DNA of 64,000 nt from Cryptomeria japonica (taxonomy: Eukaryota > Streptophyta > Pinopsida > Cupressales > Cupressaceae): contig NC_081412.1 in the NCBI RefSeq assembly GCF_030272615.1, positions 694,162,083 to 694,226,082 of the forward strand, read 5' to 3'. Numbering within the stretch: position 1 is the first letter of the stretch; every line of letters begins with the position of its first letter. Position numbers and translations under genes: made by a program. Below the pieces are notes generated by a model that worked only from the letters and a program-made list of their open reading frames with translations, was not told the origin of the DNA and ran no database searches. Shown here one piece after another: positions 11,390 to 22,047 of this stretch.

Positions 11390-11762
11390 GTTTTTGATGT
11401 TTGTCAAAAAGGGGGAGTAATATGATAGTCTTGAGTGTGATACGATATATCTGGGGAGTGATATAGTTTTGGTGATATAGTTTTGATATAGTATTCAGAG
11501 TATTGTATACAGGGGGAGTATACTGAGCAGAGTATGCAGAGTATCCAAGGATAGTAAGCAAAGCACACAAGCACAGAACCAAGCATGCAAAATTAGAGTT
11601 ATGTACAATATAATGATAAGGGGAGTATATCTGAATATACTATTTCATTGACTATTATATATACTGCCAAGTATAGTCATTTTACAAAGTATATAGATTT
11701 TTGAGTTATGACTTTGAAAGTAGTTTTTGTCAAACATATCAACTAATGTTAAAAGGGGAGAT
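11390..11762 (+). other. Element N 3' noncoding region with polypurine tract
   Basis: Noncoding region ending in AAAAGGGGAGAT at 11751-11762, directly before the 3' LTR: the plus-strand priming site. A second purine run, AAAAAGGGGGAG, sits near 11407-11418. Confidence 0.75.
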
Positions 11763-12777
11763 TGTTACTACTTATCAAGTTGCCATTAGTTTTTATATTC
11801 AAAGTCATACTATATACTCTAGACGGTTAACACTACCGAATCATGTAATCGGTATACACAGAGAATTCAGTATGCACAGTCTAGTCGGTTATAGAAGAAA
11901 GCAATCACAGAACGCAGTATATGCCGAGCTGTCTACCGAGTATCTTTTTATGTCTACCGAGCAGCAAAGATGACACACCGAGTTGATATACATCGAGTGA
12001 AACGTGTTACCAGATACATTGAACCTGGACATGCATATGAAAATGTGTTACAAGATTGAGGCACATCTAACGGTTATCACATTGGAAATTGCACTAGAAG
12101 ATTGTGTATGATTTTGAGATCAACCTAACCAATGAAATATTTTGTATAGTTATTCATTCGAGGAATCATGTTTGTAAGATCGAAGAAATGAATTAGATCA
12201 CTGTCTTAAGAGATCTATTTATACAGCATGAGTTAAAGGTGTGTGCATGAGTGTAAGAAGACTGTTACAGAGACAGAGAGGTCACCGAGAAAGTTTTCAG
12301 AGAACAGTCAAAGAACAGAGTAAACAGAAGGGTTTACCAAGTTACTATATGGGTTACCGAGGTATGCTACAAGAAAGGTAATCTATTCTGAGCACATAGA
12401 ATCTGCTATAACATTTCAGATTTAAAGTTGCAGATATTTGTAATGATTTCATTGTAATATTGTGAAGTTGTAAGAGAAACCTTTAACAAGGTAAAAGACT
12501 CTAATCAAGTCTATAAATTGTAAAGCCTCTAACCAGGTGCAACATTTAGATGAAGTGTTGTAAAATCCTTTAGCAAGGTAGATCTAATAGATCTTGTTAC
12601 TCCTAACAGGGTAAGCTATCAGAAATAGCTAATATGTAGCTCTAACCGAGCACTCTTTATTATTGCAGTAGTGAAGTTGTGGGTGCATAATAGTAAAGTT
12701 ATTATTCAAGAAAAGTTTTGGAGTACTGATTCACCCCTCCCCTCTTAGTACATTAGCTTTCTATATTGGTCCTAACA
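11763..12777 (+). repeat. 3' LTR of element N
   Basis: 1015 bp copy of the 5' LTR, ending GGTCCTAACA. It lacks about 136 bp relative to the 5' LTR; the deletion joins GGGTGC to ATAA at about 12688 with a short TGC overlap. It is followed directly by the TSD ATTGG. Confidence 0.88.
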
Positions 12778-12782
12778 ATTGG

Positions 12783-13160
12783 TTGCCCAGTCAGCAAAAC
12801 CATTAGCTTCACTGTAGTTATAAGATATGAAACTTTTCTCAAAAGTGTTAATGAGGTCTCTAGCAGCCTTTATAATGTTATTGATAGACAATGAGGGATT
12901 AGAGGTCCCCTTGAGGAATTTGATGATGTTGTTAGAATCCTCTTCAATCCATAGGTAGGGGCAATTCCATCTTTTTGCAAGGAGAATACCTTGGAGTGCT
13001 ACCATTGCTTCTGCCTTGTGGTTTGTTTGGCTTCCTATTGGAATAGCAATCATTTCCTTGCATATACCTTTATCATCTCTAAGAATAACTCCACATCCCG
13101 TAGGGCCCGAATTACCTTTTGCATTGTTGTTCTCAAAATCTGATTCACTTTAAAATCCTT
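12783..13160 (-). pseudogene. RNase H-like domain fragment (RVT_3 type)
   Basis: Minus-strand remnant of an RNase H domain of the kind found in plant LINEs, RVT_3 proteins and archaeal-type RNase H additions. Visible motifs in order: KVN, then after a one-base frameshift NSGPTGCGVILRD, NHKAEAMVALQGILLAKRW (the acidic helix), LWIEEDSNNIIKFLKG and YSEANGFADWATN (the conserved N..AD). The frame runs into element N and resumes at 3638-3544. No reverse transcriptase is visible upstream, so this is either a truncated LINE end or an RNase H carried by the ORF X element. Confidence 0.7.
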
Positions 13161-14065
13161 ATGATGGTATGATAACTCTCTATGCAAAAGAGATATTAAA
13201 GAGAAGGAAACCTTCAGGACAACATATGACAAGGTTTGATTAACCTTCTACACTTTGAACTTATTAAAAGTTTAGGTGGGTATACCTTTGTGAACTAAAT
13301 TCACATTTTTAAAAGATAAATCCACAGCAAACCAGTCCAGAAAAAAAAAGTGGATCTAATCACCTAAAATTAACTGAAACAAAGGAATGAAATTGTACTC
13401 ATGTTCAGTATTTACCTACAAGATATGTAATAGACAACCTTGATCTACACCAGTGCCTTATCCAAGGTCATAGAGTCATCTAAGTTCAAACAATACTTCC
13501 ACAATCAAATATCTCTACATATTCCATCAGTTTGGCTTTTGCAGATCCTTATACATGCCTGACACACATAAGAATTTATTCATATCAAACTAAACTATGT
13601 TCATCAAAATTCAAAGTGTCCTGCAAAGAATTTACTGGTAGAAATGATTCTTGCGTATTTAATTCCCCTCCTGAAGAGAAAAGCTAAGAAACATATCTAC
13701 TAAAAGTTGCCTTACAACCCCTATTCAAACGAAATAACCCTAGATTACTCTGAATGAAACAATAAACACTTGCAAACATATTTGAAGACAACACAAAGTT
13801 TAAACTCAAAACCAATGGTTTGTATATTGATATTTTCTTCAAAAAAGGATTACAAAAAACCTTCGAATATTCTCCTTTAGAACTTGGAAAAGCTCAGATA
13901 AATTTTTGCAGCGTTTTCTTACAATTCCTTGCGATCATCTTTTCTACTAGTCCTAGTATACATTTATAACAATATGGATGCACACATAGCTTCAAAATTT
14001 CCTAGGTGAGTTTGTTACAATCATTACTTCTCAAGAAGAAGTTACAAAACCTTTTACAAATGCGG
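13161..14065. other. Region between ORF X stop and RNase H fragment
   Basis: About 0.9 kb of AT-rich sequence with no convincing frame, LTR end or repeat. On the minus strand it would be the 3' noncoding part of ORF X and the approach to the RNase H fragment. Confidence 0.4.
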
Positions 14066-15910
14066 TTACAAGTCTCTTTCAACATCCGCGGCTTCTTCCT
14101 CTTGTTGTTCTGTTGCAACATTTTCTAACTACTCCACATCAAGCACGACATATTTTCTTGTCCATTCTTGATACACCTCCTCAGCAGGCCATGAGAAGTT
14201 AATTACTTTTGCTTTTGTCTTGGCTAATCTTTTCCAAGAATTCCTCATTTTATTGACGTCTGAATTCAGGAAACCATAATGAGATTTGATATTCTCAATC
14301 TCTTCAATTGTTTTAACAAATATGGAGGCATCCTCTAATTTAAAAATTCCTTTTATTCTCAGTGACAATTTGGCTTCCAACTCCTTAAGCCATATTTGTT
14401 TGTCCTTTAATTGGTTTGGGCTGACAAAACCTCCTGGGAGTAATTCAAAAACTTGATCAGTGTACTCTTTCTTGTACAAGTTGATCTTTCTATCTACATT
14501 ATCTACTCCTTCTGCCAATTTTACTAAATCCTTTGTCATATCATTTGTAGATTTAATAATAGGGTTAGCCCCTGCCTCATCATAGGATACACAAATCAGT
14601 TCTATATCCTGCTCTCTGGGTCTCCATTTATCAAAAATAGGCATTAATATAGCCTTGTCCCCATTTAATTCATTCCACATTTCCAAAATATTACTCATAT
14701 TGTTATTCATTAATGAAGACCCTATAGTGTCAGCAAAACTTAAAATTGTAGCCTTTACCCTCTCTTCATATTTCTTTGCATATAAGGCTTGAGCCTGTTT
14801 TAAATTCTCCAACTCATGGGGAGTGATCTCGATCAACTAAGAGCTAGAAGGTGCTGGAGATGGTGGGAACTCAATAATGGGGCTAGTAGGTGGAGGTCTT
14901 GCAAGAGAAGAGGAGATCATCAGTGTTGAGGACTCACCTTGATGGTATTGTCCTGCCAACTAGCTTTGTAGCTTGGCGATGATGCTATCTTTACCTCTTA
15001 CCTCTTCCTTGGCATTGTTGTGAGCTTTTAGAACTGTCTCCAACTTAACTTGGAGATCTACCTTTTCCTTAGCCTCCCTTTCTGCTACTATAACACTAAA
15101 CTTTGCAGTCTCTAGCATAATGCTAGCAGCTTCCACTACCCCTATGCTCTGCACTCTTTTCACTATCATTCCTCCAAGGTAACTTGACCCTGGGGTGTCC
15201 TTATTCCTCTTATTTTTATCTCTTTTAATAGACCACATGATCAGTGCAACATTATCTTTGTTGAAAGTGACTCCCTCTAAAACCAAGGCATCTGCTATGT
15301 CCCATTCGGGGAGAATGAGTACCCCAACCTGTGCTACCATGTCTCTTCCCTACTCAAGAGTGATGGTCTTAAACTCATCAACCATTTCTTGCTTTATCTC
15401 TTCCTCCACCACAGCTGGATCCCTGTGGACCTGCTCAACTTTCCTCTTTTCACACCTAGCATTAAATTTATCAATGTTCAGCTTCCACACAAATTGCATG
15501 AAAGCTCCTGATGTGACAAAATTTTTATCAGCCAAGAAATCTTCACTGGCTTGCTTGATCTCAGGATCCCACTCTGGCCTTTGAACTCATTAGTAGTGAT
15601 GTTCATTTCAGCAGTAAGGGGCTCTTCTGGCATTCCCTCTTCCACTTCATCATATGTGTATGCTATCTCTCCAAGGCTGCCTAACTATAATAGTTGCTCA
15701 GCTACTACTTGTTCATCTCCTATATGAATAGGGGATTGAGATGGAGAGTACAAAGGTTCATCAGATTGTACTTCTTTTCCACTCTTTGTTTCTTTGGGCT
15801 ATCTTGAATGTCAATGACATCCTGTATCTTCCTCTTCCCTTTTGAGGTAGAGGGCTCCCCTATTGTAGGCATCAACACACTGTAGTTGGACTTCTTATGG
15901 AACATGTAAT
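14066..15910 (-). pseudogene. ORF X, C-terminal part
   Basis: Second half of the large unknown ORF X. It is in frame with 60372-58625 once C1 and its nested load are discounted: the GAT TAC codons at the junction continue directly into ATG TTC. The frame then carries a basic Ser/Lys stretch (STSKGKRKIQD) and a frameshift near 15590. Next come a helical region (KNFVTSGAFMQFVWKL), a TAG at about 15350, a long coiled coil, a Pro/Ser linker near 14830-14930, and a helical C-terminus (LPGGFVSPNQLKDKQIW). Three of its TAG stops stand where CAG is plausible; the last, at about 14128, puts the natural stop at TAA 14068-14066. No catalytic motif seen. Confidence 0.6.
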
Positions 15911-16833
15911 TGTTAGTTCCCAGAGACAACTGAGAAGGGGGGGGGTTTGAATCAGTTGTCTAATAAATTCAAACCAAAAATTGCTTAACCAACTTAATGC
16001 TTAATACCGGTAAACCAGTTAAGTATGCCGGTAGACAGTGTTAACAGTAAATTTCTATACCGGTAAGGATTAATGCATGAAACATAAACATAAAGTCATC
16101 CACAACACATAACACCAATATTTGTACGTGGAAACCCTATAAGAGGAAAAACCACGGTGGGAAACCTTACCCACAATCAGATGATACTACTACAGATAGT
16201 AAGTGTACACAAATGGGGTTTGCACATGCAAAAAGGCCAACAGCCTAGAGCTCACTGCTCAATCACAAAATGGGAGTCACAGTGACTACAGTTGGATGGC
16301 TAAATCCAATAAGAATGTACTGCACAAAATAGCATCTTTATATGCTGGATTCAGTACTGGTGTAATGCTGATATGCTTCTACAAAAACCTAGATTCACCT
16401 TCAAATGATGTCTTCATGTATACCTCTGCTTAATCTTGCATATACCTTCACACAACTCTTCTTTGCACTCCACACTTCATATTACAAATAAGATCTTACA
16501 TTTATACCATAACCTAAGACCAATTTTAGTAGGTCAGCTCTACAAGATATTACAATAAAATTATTTTACAAACAATATAATATCTGATGCAATAATCGAT
16601 TAAACATGTCGGCTTAATGCATTTATATCAATAATAAATCATCTCCACAGCGTGCCATGCTAATCTGGAAAAGATAAACCTGCCGGTGTAACCCTAGATA
16701 ACCCTGGACCTATTTGCTGGTAAAAGAAAATATGTAAATATGAATATACCAATGATTAATTCTTCAAAACAAAGTGTCCACATGATGTCTTCGACATTTT
16801 CAAGTGTATGCCATATCATTCCAAGTGCTGGTG
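15911..16833 (-). repeat. C1 3' LTR, first segment
   Basis: Starts (plus strand) TGTTAGTTCCCAGAGACAAC and matches the other C1-family LTRs until 16833, where the 4.7 kb insertion begins. It resumes at 21545. Total LTR length is about 1064 bp. The weak ORF at 16203 falls inside the LTR and is not a gene. Confidence 0.85.
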
Positions 16834-19611
16834 TGTAAGGCCCTACCCCAACCCATCCTATCTCTTCAGTTATTTTCATTTTGGAACTATTTTGGGATAC
16901 TAGTTTGGACACACTATGGATATAGAACTTTTCATGATTCCGCGATTTTGGTAACATTGATATATGTGGATGCTTCATTTCTATGCCTTGTGGATTATAG
17001 AATATTATATGATTCTAGATTAGGGTAATGTTGTGATGATGCAGGTTATTATCTGAATTTCAGGATTTGATATACTGTTTGGAAAATGTTTGCATATATT
17101 GTAGATGGATCAAATTTTGAGGATTATGAGGAAATTGCTTTGAATTGTGACAAATTATATTTCATAATGTCAAGTCTTTGTAGAATGAATGTATTGTATT
17201 CTGATTATGTGATTTTATATATTATATGAGGCTATTTGGGAAGTACTAATGTTTAAATTGAGATGTGCAGGAAAATATCCATGTGACCATGGAAATATTA
17301 GGGAGAATCAAGCCTAGGCCAATGTGCGTTAGTAAAACCAGGGGTTGTCTATTTGGAGAGACAACACCCCGTATGTACTGTATTTTATTCGTAAATGTAA
17401 AATGTTGCATGAGTGTAATTTGTATTTATTGGATTGATTAAATTGTTTAAGGGACAATTGCCATGTGGTTATTGTGATGTGGAATTATTTTGTAGTGTCA
17501 CTTGACACCTATGTAGTATGTTGTGTTGGCAATTGTCATGTCACCTTTTTGAAAGTTTTATTTTTGTTAATGGTTATATCCCCTAATTATCCTTGAAGGA
17601 ACCAAGAAACCTAGGTTAGAGAGCCACAAGGAAGGTCAACTCAGAGTTGACCCGTAGGTTAACTTCAGGTGGACTTTCTGAAGGTCAAATCAACTCCTAG
17701 AGTCAATTTTAGAGCTTTTCTATTGGGCCTCATGGGGTACCTATGGGTGAAGGCCAAAATTGGCCATGTGTCTTTCCCTTAGGACTTGTTTAACCACCCA
17801 AAAAAGTGGTTTTCCCAAGATGGACGAATTCCATCTATAGGAGTGCCATCCTTGGAAGGAGAACCTTCTTGGAGATAGTAATCCCTCTTCCCCATTCCAT
17901 TTCCCTTCTCTAGGCACCTAGGTTAGGGAGTGTGTAAGACCTAGGGAAGACCAACCCAATGGGAGATCACTCACTCTATCCAAGAGGTTGGAAGGAGTGA
18001 GAGAGGCCTTCTTAGGCTAAGAATGGAAGCTTAGTGAGCTAATGACCCACTCTCCATTCTTGGAGATTTTTGGAAAAACTTGGGAAAATAAAAGAGAAAA
18101 CCAGTTTTAGGAATTAGAGGAATTTGGGGGCCAAGGATTGCAGAAAGTTGTGTGGATTGGGCAGCTCATCTCCAACTAAGTTTAGCATACCTATTGGCAG
18201 AATAAGGTTGGTTGTAATCTCCTCTTGGTTTTGTTGTTTATGTTAGTTATGTTGTTTTGTCAAGGAAAGAAATGCTTGTAAAGAAAGTATGTATGTAAAT
18301 TGTTGTTGAAGAAAATAATGTGTAGTTTCATTTCTATGTTTTTCTGTTTTGTGTTCTTGTTTTGGGAGTGTCCAAGATCTTCTACTCTTGGGAGAGTAGG
18401 ATGATCTTGGGGTGGAAGAAGCATGACAGCCTTGGGTGAGAGGCTCTCCTTAAGGAGAGTGATCTCAAGGGTGTCCTTTGTGACCCTTGCTGCATAGCCT
18501 TGTGTATGCATTTGGGGGTCATAAGGGGAGAGAAATGGCTTTGATCCTTTGGGGGGCATAAGGTGGTTGGGATGAATTCTGTTGAGTATTTTGTGTTGCC
18601 ATGAGGTGGCTTGTGTTATATTTTTGGCTGCAGTCTCCCCAACGGTACTTGGTCCACTTCCACCCATAGATTGATCTCCACAAATGTGGTGATAGTGTAG
18701 CTTGGGATGGGAAAGTGTATGTGTTGTGTGTTTGCCCTATTGTTATGTTGTATTGCTTGGTTGTAACCCGTCTAGGTCTTGATTCTCCTAGCTCGGGGGT
18801 GGCTTCTGGTAAGCCTAGGCTGGGAGGTGAGCATCCCATGGTCACAGTCCTAAAACTTTACTTGCAGGTGGCTTGGGGAAAAAGACTAGGAGTTGCAGAT
18901 TTTGTGTTGCAGACTTCTATTTCAGATTTCTGATTTTTATCTAAATGCAGAAAAGAAGAAAGAAATGTAACCTTATGATTTGTAGCAAAAAAAAAAAAAA
19001 GAAGAGAAAGTGCAGATGTAAATATAGGACTTAAAATGATTATGTTTCTGTTTAAATAAATGTAATTAATATTTTCTGTGTAAAAGATTAGAGAAAAAAG
19101 GGGACTGTTAGACTATTTACCCATTTTCATATTTGGGTTATTGTAACTATCATTCTGGAAAAACAATGTAAATGTGACTTTTATTATATTTGATGACTAT
19201 TGTGTTTGTTGTAGTCTACATTTAAATCTGGTTTGTAACATGTTATTTACTGCAATATTAAAGAAGAGAAAACAAAAAAAAAAAGGATGCATTAGGAGTT
19301 CTTATTCAATATTTACTAGTTTTATTTACTGCAAATGTTAAAGAAAGAAAAAAAGAAGAAATGCAGTAGGGTTATTATTTACTTGCTTAGTTTTATATTC
19401 TGTTATTTTATGTCTATTAGAAAGAAAGGAGAACCAGTATTGCTTTATTGCTGTAGAAAGTTTAAATAAAAGAAAGAAATAAATAGATCTATTCTAAATG
19501 CTGTTAGAAGACTAAAAACGGAATGTAGATGGTTAAAAACCTCAGATCAATATAAGGGTTTTTAACCCTATTACTTCAACATTTAGTCATATATATCTCT
19601 ATATGTATATA

Positions 19612-19665
19612 GGTATATATATTGAAAATATATACCTATATAGATATAGAATATATATATGTATA
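19612..19665. repeat. TATA-rich inverted stretch
   Basis: Alternating AT-rich stretch in which TAGGTATATATATTGAAAA is followed by its near-complement TATATACCTATA, giving a potential AT hairpin. Confidence 0.5.
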
Positions 19666-19767
19666 AGCTCCCTGTATGTGCATACCCCTGTAACAACAAA
19701 ATAAAGGATGCATTTTGGACTTGTGCATCTCTGTTTCAAACATACAAAAGAATTGCAGAATAAACTT

Positions 19768-19791
19768 TGTATATATATATATATATATATA
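19768..19791. repeat. (TA)n microsatellite
   Basis: About 11 TA units in a row inside the 4.7 kb insertion. Confidence 0.85.
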
Positions 19792-19899
19792 TCTGCATCT
19801 GAAAAACATACCCTGTAGATGTCTGTAGAACAAAACCAACAAAGACATTTATGTTATGATCTGATCATAACAATGGATATATGTGTATTTAAACATATA

Positions 19900-19902
19900 T
19901 AT

Positions 19903-19933
<31 letters not shown>

Positions 19934-19935
19934 AT
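19900..19935. repeat. (AT)n microsatellite
   Basis: AT dinucleotide run of more than ten units, preceded by interrupted ATATAC units. Confidence 0.8.
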
Positions 19936-20040
19936 TGATATATTCAAAAAAATCACATCTTATAACATGTTTTTATCAACCCACGAATATATTTAAATGA
20001 ATAACAAAAAAAAAATCTTGTAATAACATTGTTGGCCGAA

Positions 20041-20291
20041 CCACTGTGTGTAAACACAGTGGACGGCTCTCGGGCCGCGCCACTGTGTTTACCCACAGTG
20101 GATGGCACGGCAAGGCCGAGCCACTGTGTGTAAACACAGTGGGCGGCGCTCGGGCCGCGCCACTGTGCTTACCCACAGTGGACGGCACAGAGGGTGCCGC
20201 CACTGTGTGTAAGCACAGTGGACGGTCTGCGGCCGCCACTGTGCTTATACACAGTGGACGGCACTGCCGTCACTGTGTATAAACACAGTGG
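20041..20291. repeat. Array of seven CCACTGTG/CACAGTGG hairpins
   Basis: Seven perfect or near-perfect inverted repeats of form CCACTGTG-N6-CACAGTGG start at 20041, 20080, 20121, 20160, 20200, 20236 and 20270. Spacing is 34-41 bp, with GC-rich spacers that include CGGGCCGCG. The seventh has one changed end base. The block is strikingly GC-rich inside an AT-rich element. Loops alternate between GTAA-like and TTACC-like forms. The ORFs over it on both strands are by-products of the palindromes. Confidence 0.92.
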
Positions 20292-20435
20292 CGACCGGGA
20301 GAGCCCCGCGCCGCCTCCTCCCCTCATTTCCCCCTCTACGAAACCCTCCGCCGTGCCCTAGCTCCGCCGTACCTGCGATCTCCAAACCAAAAACAACAAA
20401 GGGGGGGACAAACAATAAAATAAAGGGGTTTAATA

Positions 20436-20537
20436 AACCCTAACCCATTTCGGGTTAGGGTATGAAATGATGAATAAAATAAAATAAGAGTAATATATAT
20501 AAAAAATGCAACCCTAACCCAATTTCGGGTTAGGGTT
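20436..20537. repeat. Two telomere-like inverted repeats
   Basis: CCCTAACCC then GGGTTAGGG (20438-20460), and AACCCTAACCC then GGGTTAGGGTT (20510-20537), each with a six-base ATTTC-type loop. The arms look like telomere repeat units facing each other. They lie about 150-250 bp after the hairpin array. Confidence 0.85.
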
Positions 20538-20548
20538 AGCATCTTAAT

Positions 20549-20560
20549 AATAATAATAAT

Positions 20561-20596
<36 letters not shown>
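20549..20596. repeat. (TAA)n followed by (TA)n
   Basis: Roughly seven TAA/AAT units run into more than fifteen TA units; a compound microsatellite. Confidence 0.85.
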
Positions 20597-20600
<4 letters not shown>

Positions 20601-21544
20601 GGAGATTTAGATTGGTGTATTATAATTTGATTTTTTAATTTATAATGAGGGTTAGTAAATAAGAATTTATACTGTGATTTTATATATATATAAGGAATAT
20701 AAATTGAAATTTTAAAGTTAGATTTTAGTATATAATTTGGGGTTAAGTTTATAATGGAAATATCATGGAAATTTAAACCCTGATTTTAATAATTGAATTA
20801 TTATGGGATTTTAGACTTCTGATTTTAATATATATAAATATGGGGTTAATTTAATAATTGAACGATTATAAGTTCCCAATTCCTTAGAAATTTAAATTTC
20901 AATTAATTCAAGGGGGTTAATAATAAAGGACTATTATAGTTGGAAAAACTACACGTTTAATCCAGCAATATATTTAATTAATCAATGGACTTACCCCCCC
21001 CCATGTAATTGGACGTAAGGAAAAATTTAAAAAGGAGGAATTTGTAAATTTATGAACCTTAAGCCCTTGAGACCGACTTTTGGTCGGATTGAAAATTAAT
21101 CGACCAAATCAGGGGATTTAGGGAAGATTAGAATTGGCCCTAGTTTATTGTCGGAATTTTAGTGGGCAAATGACATTGTAGAAATTCGAACCCTCATCAG
21201 TTGGATGTATATAATGATTTCGCATGTGCATCAATTAATTAGTAGCAATATCCTTATATGGATTGGGGACGATATAATACCTTAAGATAATCAAATATCC
21301 CTTGATTTAATTAGCGACAGCTTGCCTTAGGTAATTGAGCTAGCTGACTAAATCCTTGAGGCTAATTAATCCCCTCCCAACAAGTCGCTCGCTCGAGTTG
21401 GTTAATTTCTCCAACCTTGGAAGTAAATATAGTTACATCATAGATAAGACAAAACTTTAATATTAGGATTTATAGCAAGTTCATGACATCAAAAAAAATT
21501 TGTTGTTCCGTTTTTGTGCCCTAAAGTTTGGGCACGACATGGTG

Positions 21545-21685
21545 ATCATTATATCCTACCGGTGAACCATATACCAGTAACTGTGCAATAGTTACTTGCT
21601 TGCCAGTGAATGTTGCTGGATCTCCAAAGTGCTAGTTTTCAGTAGGTGTTGACATCAATGACAAAACCATACCAAAATACCAACA
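21545..21685 (-). repeat. C1 3' LTR, second segment
   Basis: Rest of the LTR split by the 4.7 kb insertion, ending (plus strand) AAAATACCAACA. It retains the stretch at about 21580-21630 that the C1 5' LTR has lost. Confidence 0.85.
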
Positions 21686-22047
21686 ATCTCCCCCTTTGGC
21701 ATTGATGGCAACACAAGATGGAAAAACCATCAAAGTGCCAAAACAAAAATGCCAAATACCAAAAACCAACAATCTCCTTTAAACAACAATTTCTCCCCCT
21801 GGGAGCAACATGTGTTTATCCAAAGATTAATTTTTAATACCAAACTTCCTTCAAAAGATAATGTGTTTTTCCATAGATATCTCTCCCCCTTTTACATCAA
21901 ATGCCAAAGCTACAAAATTCAAGTTCATACAAAATACCAATCAATTCAATATACCAACTACTCCCCTTGAGAAGTAGCTTCCTCATCAAAGACCGGAGTA
22001 AAAGATTTGTCTTTCAATTCTACCGATTGATGACAATAATCAACTAT
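21686..22047 (-). other. C1 3' noncoding region with polypurine tract
   Basis: On the minus strand, CCAAAGGGGGAGAT (21686-21699) directly precedes the 3' LTR and is the likely plus-strand primer. Further AGGGGGAG-type runs occur near 21791-21800, 21883-21892 and 21960-21970. Confidence 0.75.

Larger units (their letters stand above)
3639..12777 (+). mobile_element. Element N: pol-less LTR retrotransposon
   Basis: A 9.1 kb LTR element with TG...CA LTRs at both ends and a 5 bp TSD ATTGG (3634-3638 and 12778-12782). It carries an initiator-Met-type primer site, a gag-like gene with five zinc knuckles, a large ORF of unknown function, and a polypurine tract. I find no protease, integrase, reverse transcriptase or RNase H. 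About 1.29 kb of its length is a later solo gypsy LTR. The primer site and AAAAGGGGAGATTG-type tract are copia-like, so it may depend on a copia element in trans. Confidence 0.85.
16834..21539. mobile_element. 4.7 kb non-coding LTR-like insertion
   Basis: Begins TGTAAGGCCC and ends GGGCACGACA, with a 5 bp TSD TGGTG (16829-16833 and 21540-21544) cut into the C1 LTR. The TG...CA ends and 5 bp duplication are those of LTR elements. I find no coding domain and no second copy of either terminus inside, so it may be a very long solo LTR or a non-autonomous element. It contains A-rich and TA-rich tracts, a GC-rich hairpin array (20041-20291), two telomere-like hairpins, and a purine run at 19094-19104. 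ORFs inside are short and unconvincing. Confidence 0.75.

Noticed and set aside
16203-16433. 76-codon ORF, repeated at 26555-26785
   Set aside because: Lies inside the C1-family LTR on the opposite strand; repeated only because the LTR is repeated.
18260-18933. Overlapping ORFs on both strands (72-135 codons)
   Set aside because: No motif, no consistent codon pattern, and inside an insertion with no other coding content.
19094-19120. AAAAAAGGGGAC followed by TGTTAGAC, like a polypurine tract and LTR start
   Set aside because: The start does not match the insertion's own end (TGTAAGGCC) and no second copy exists, so I do not call an internal LTR.
19976-20282. ORFs on both strands over the hairpin array (87 and 78 codons)
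   Set aside because: They arise because palindromic GC-rich repeats lack stops in several frames; no start context, no neighbours, repeat-derived sequence only.
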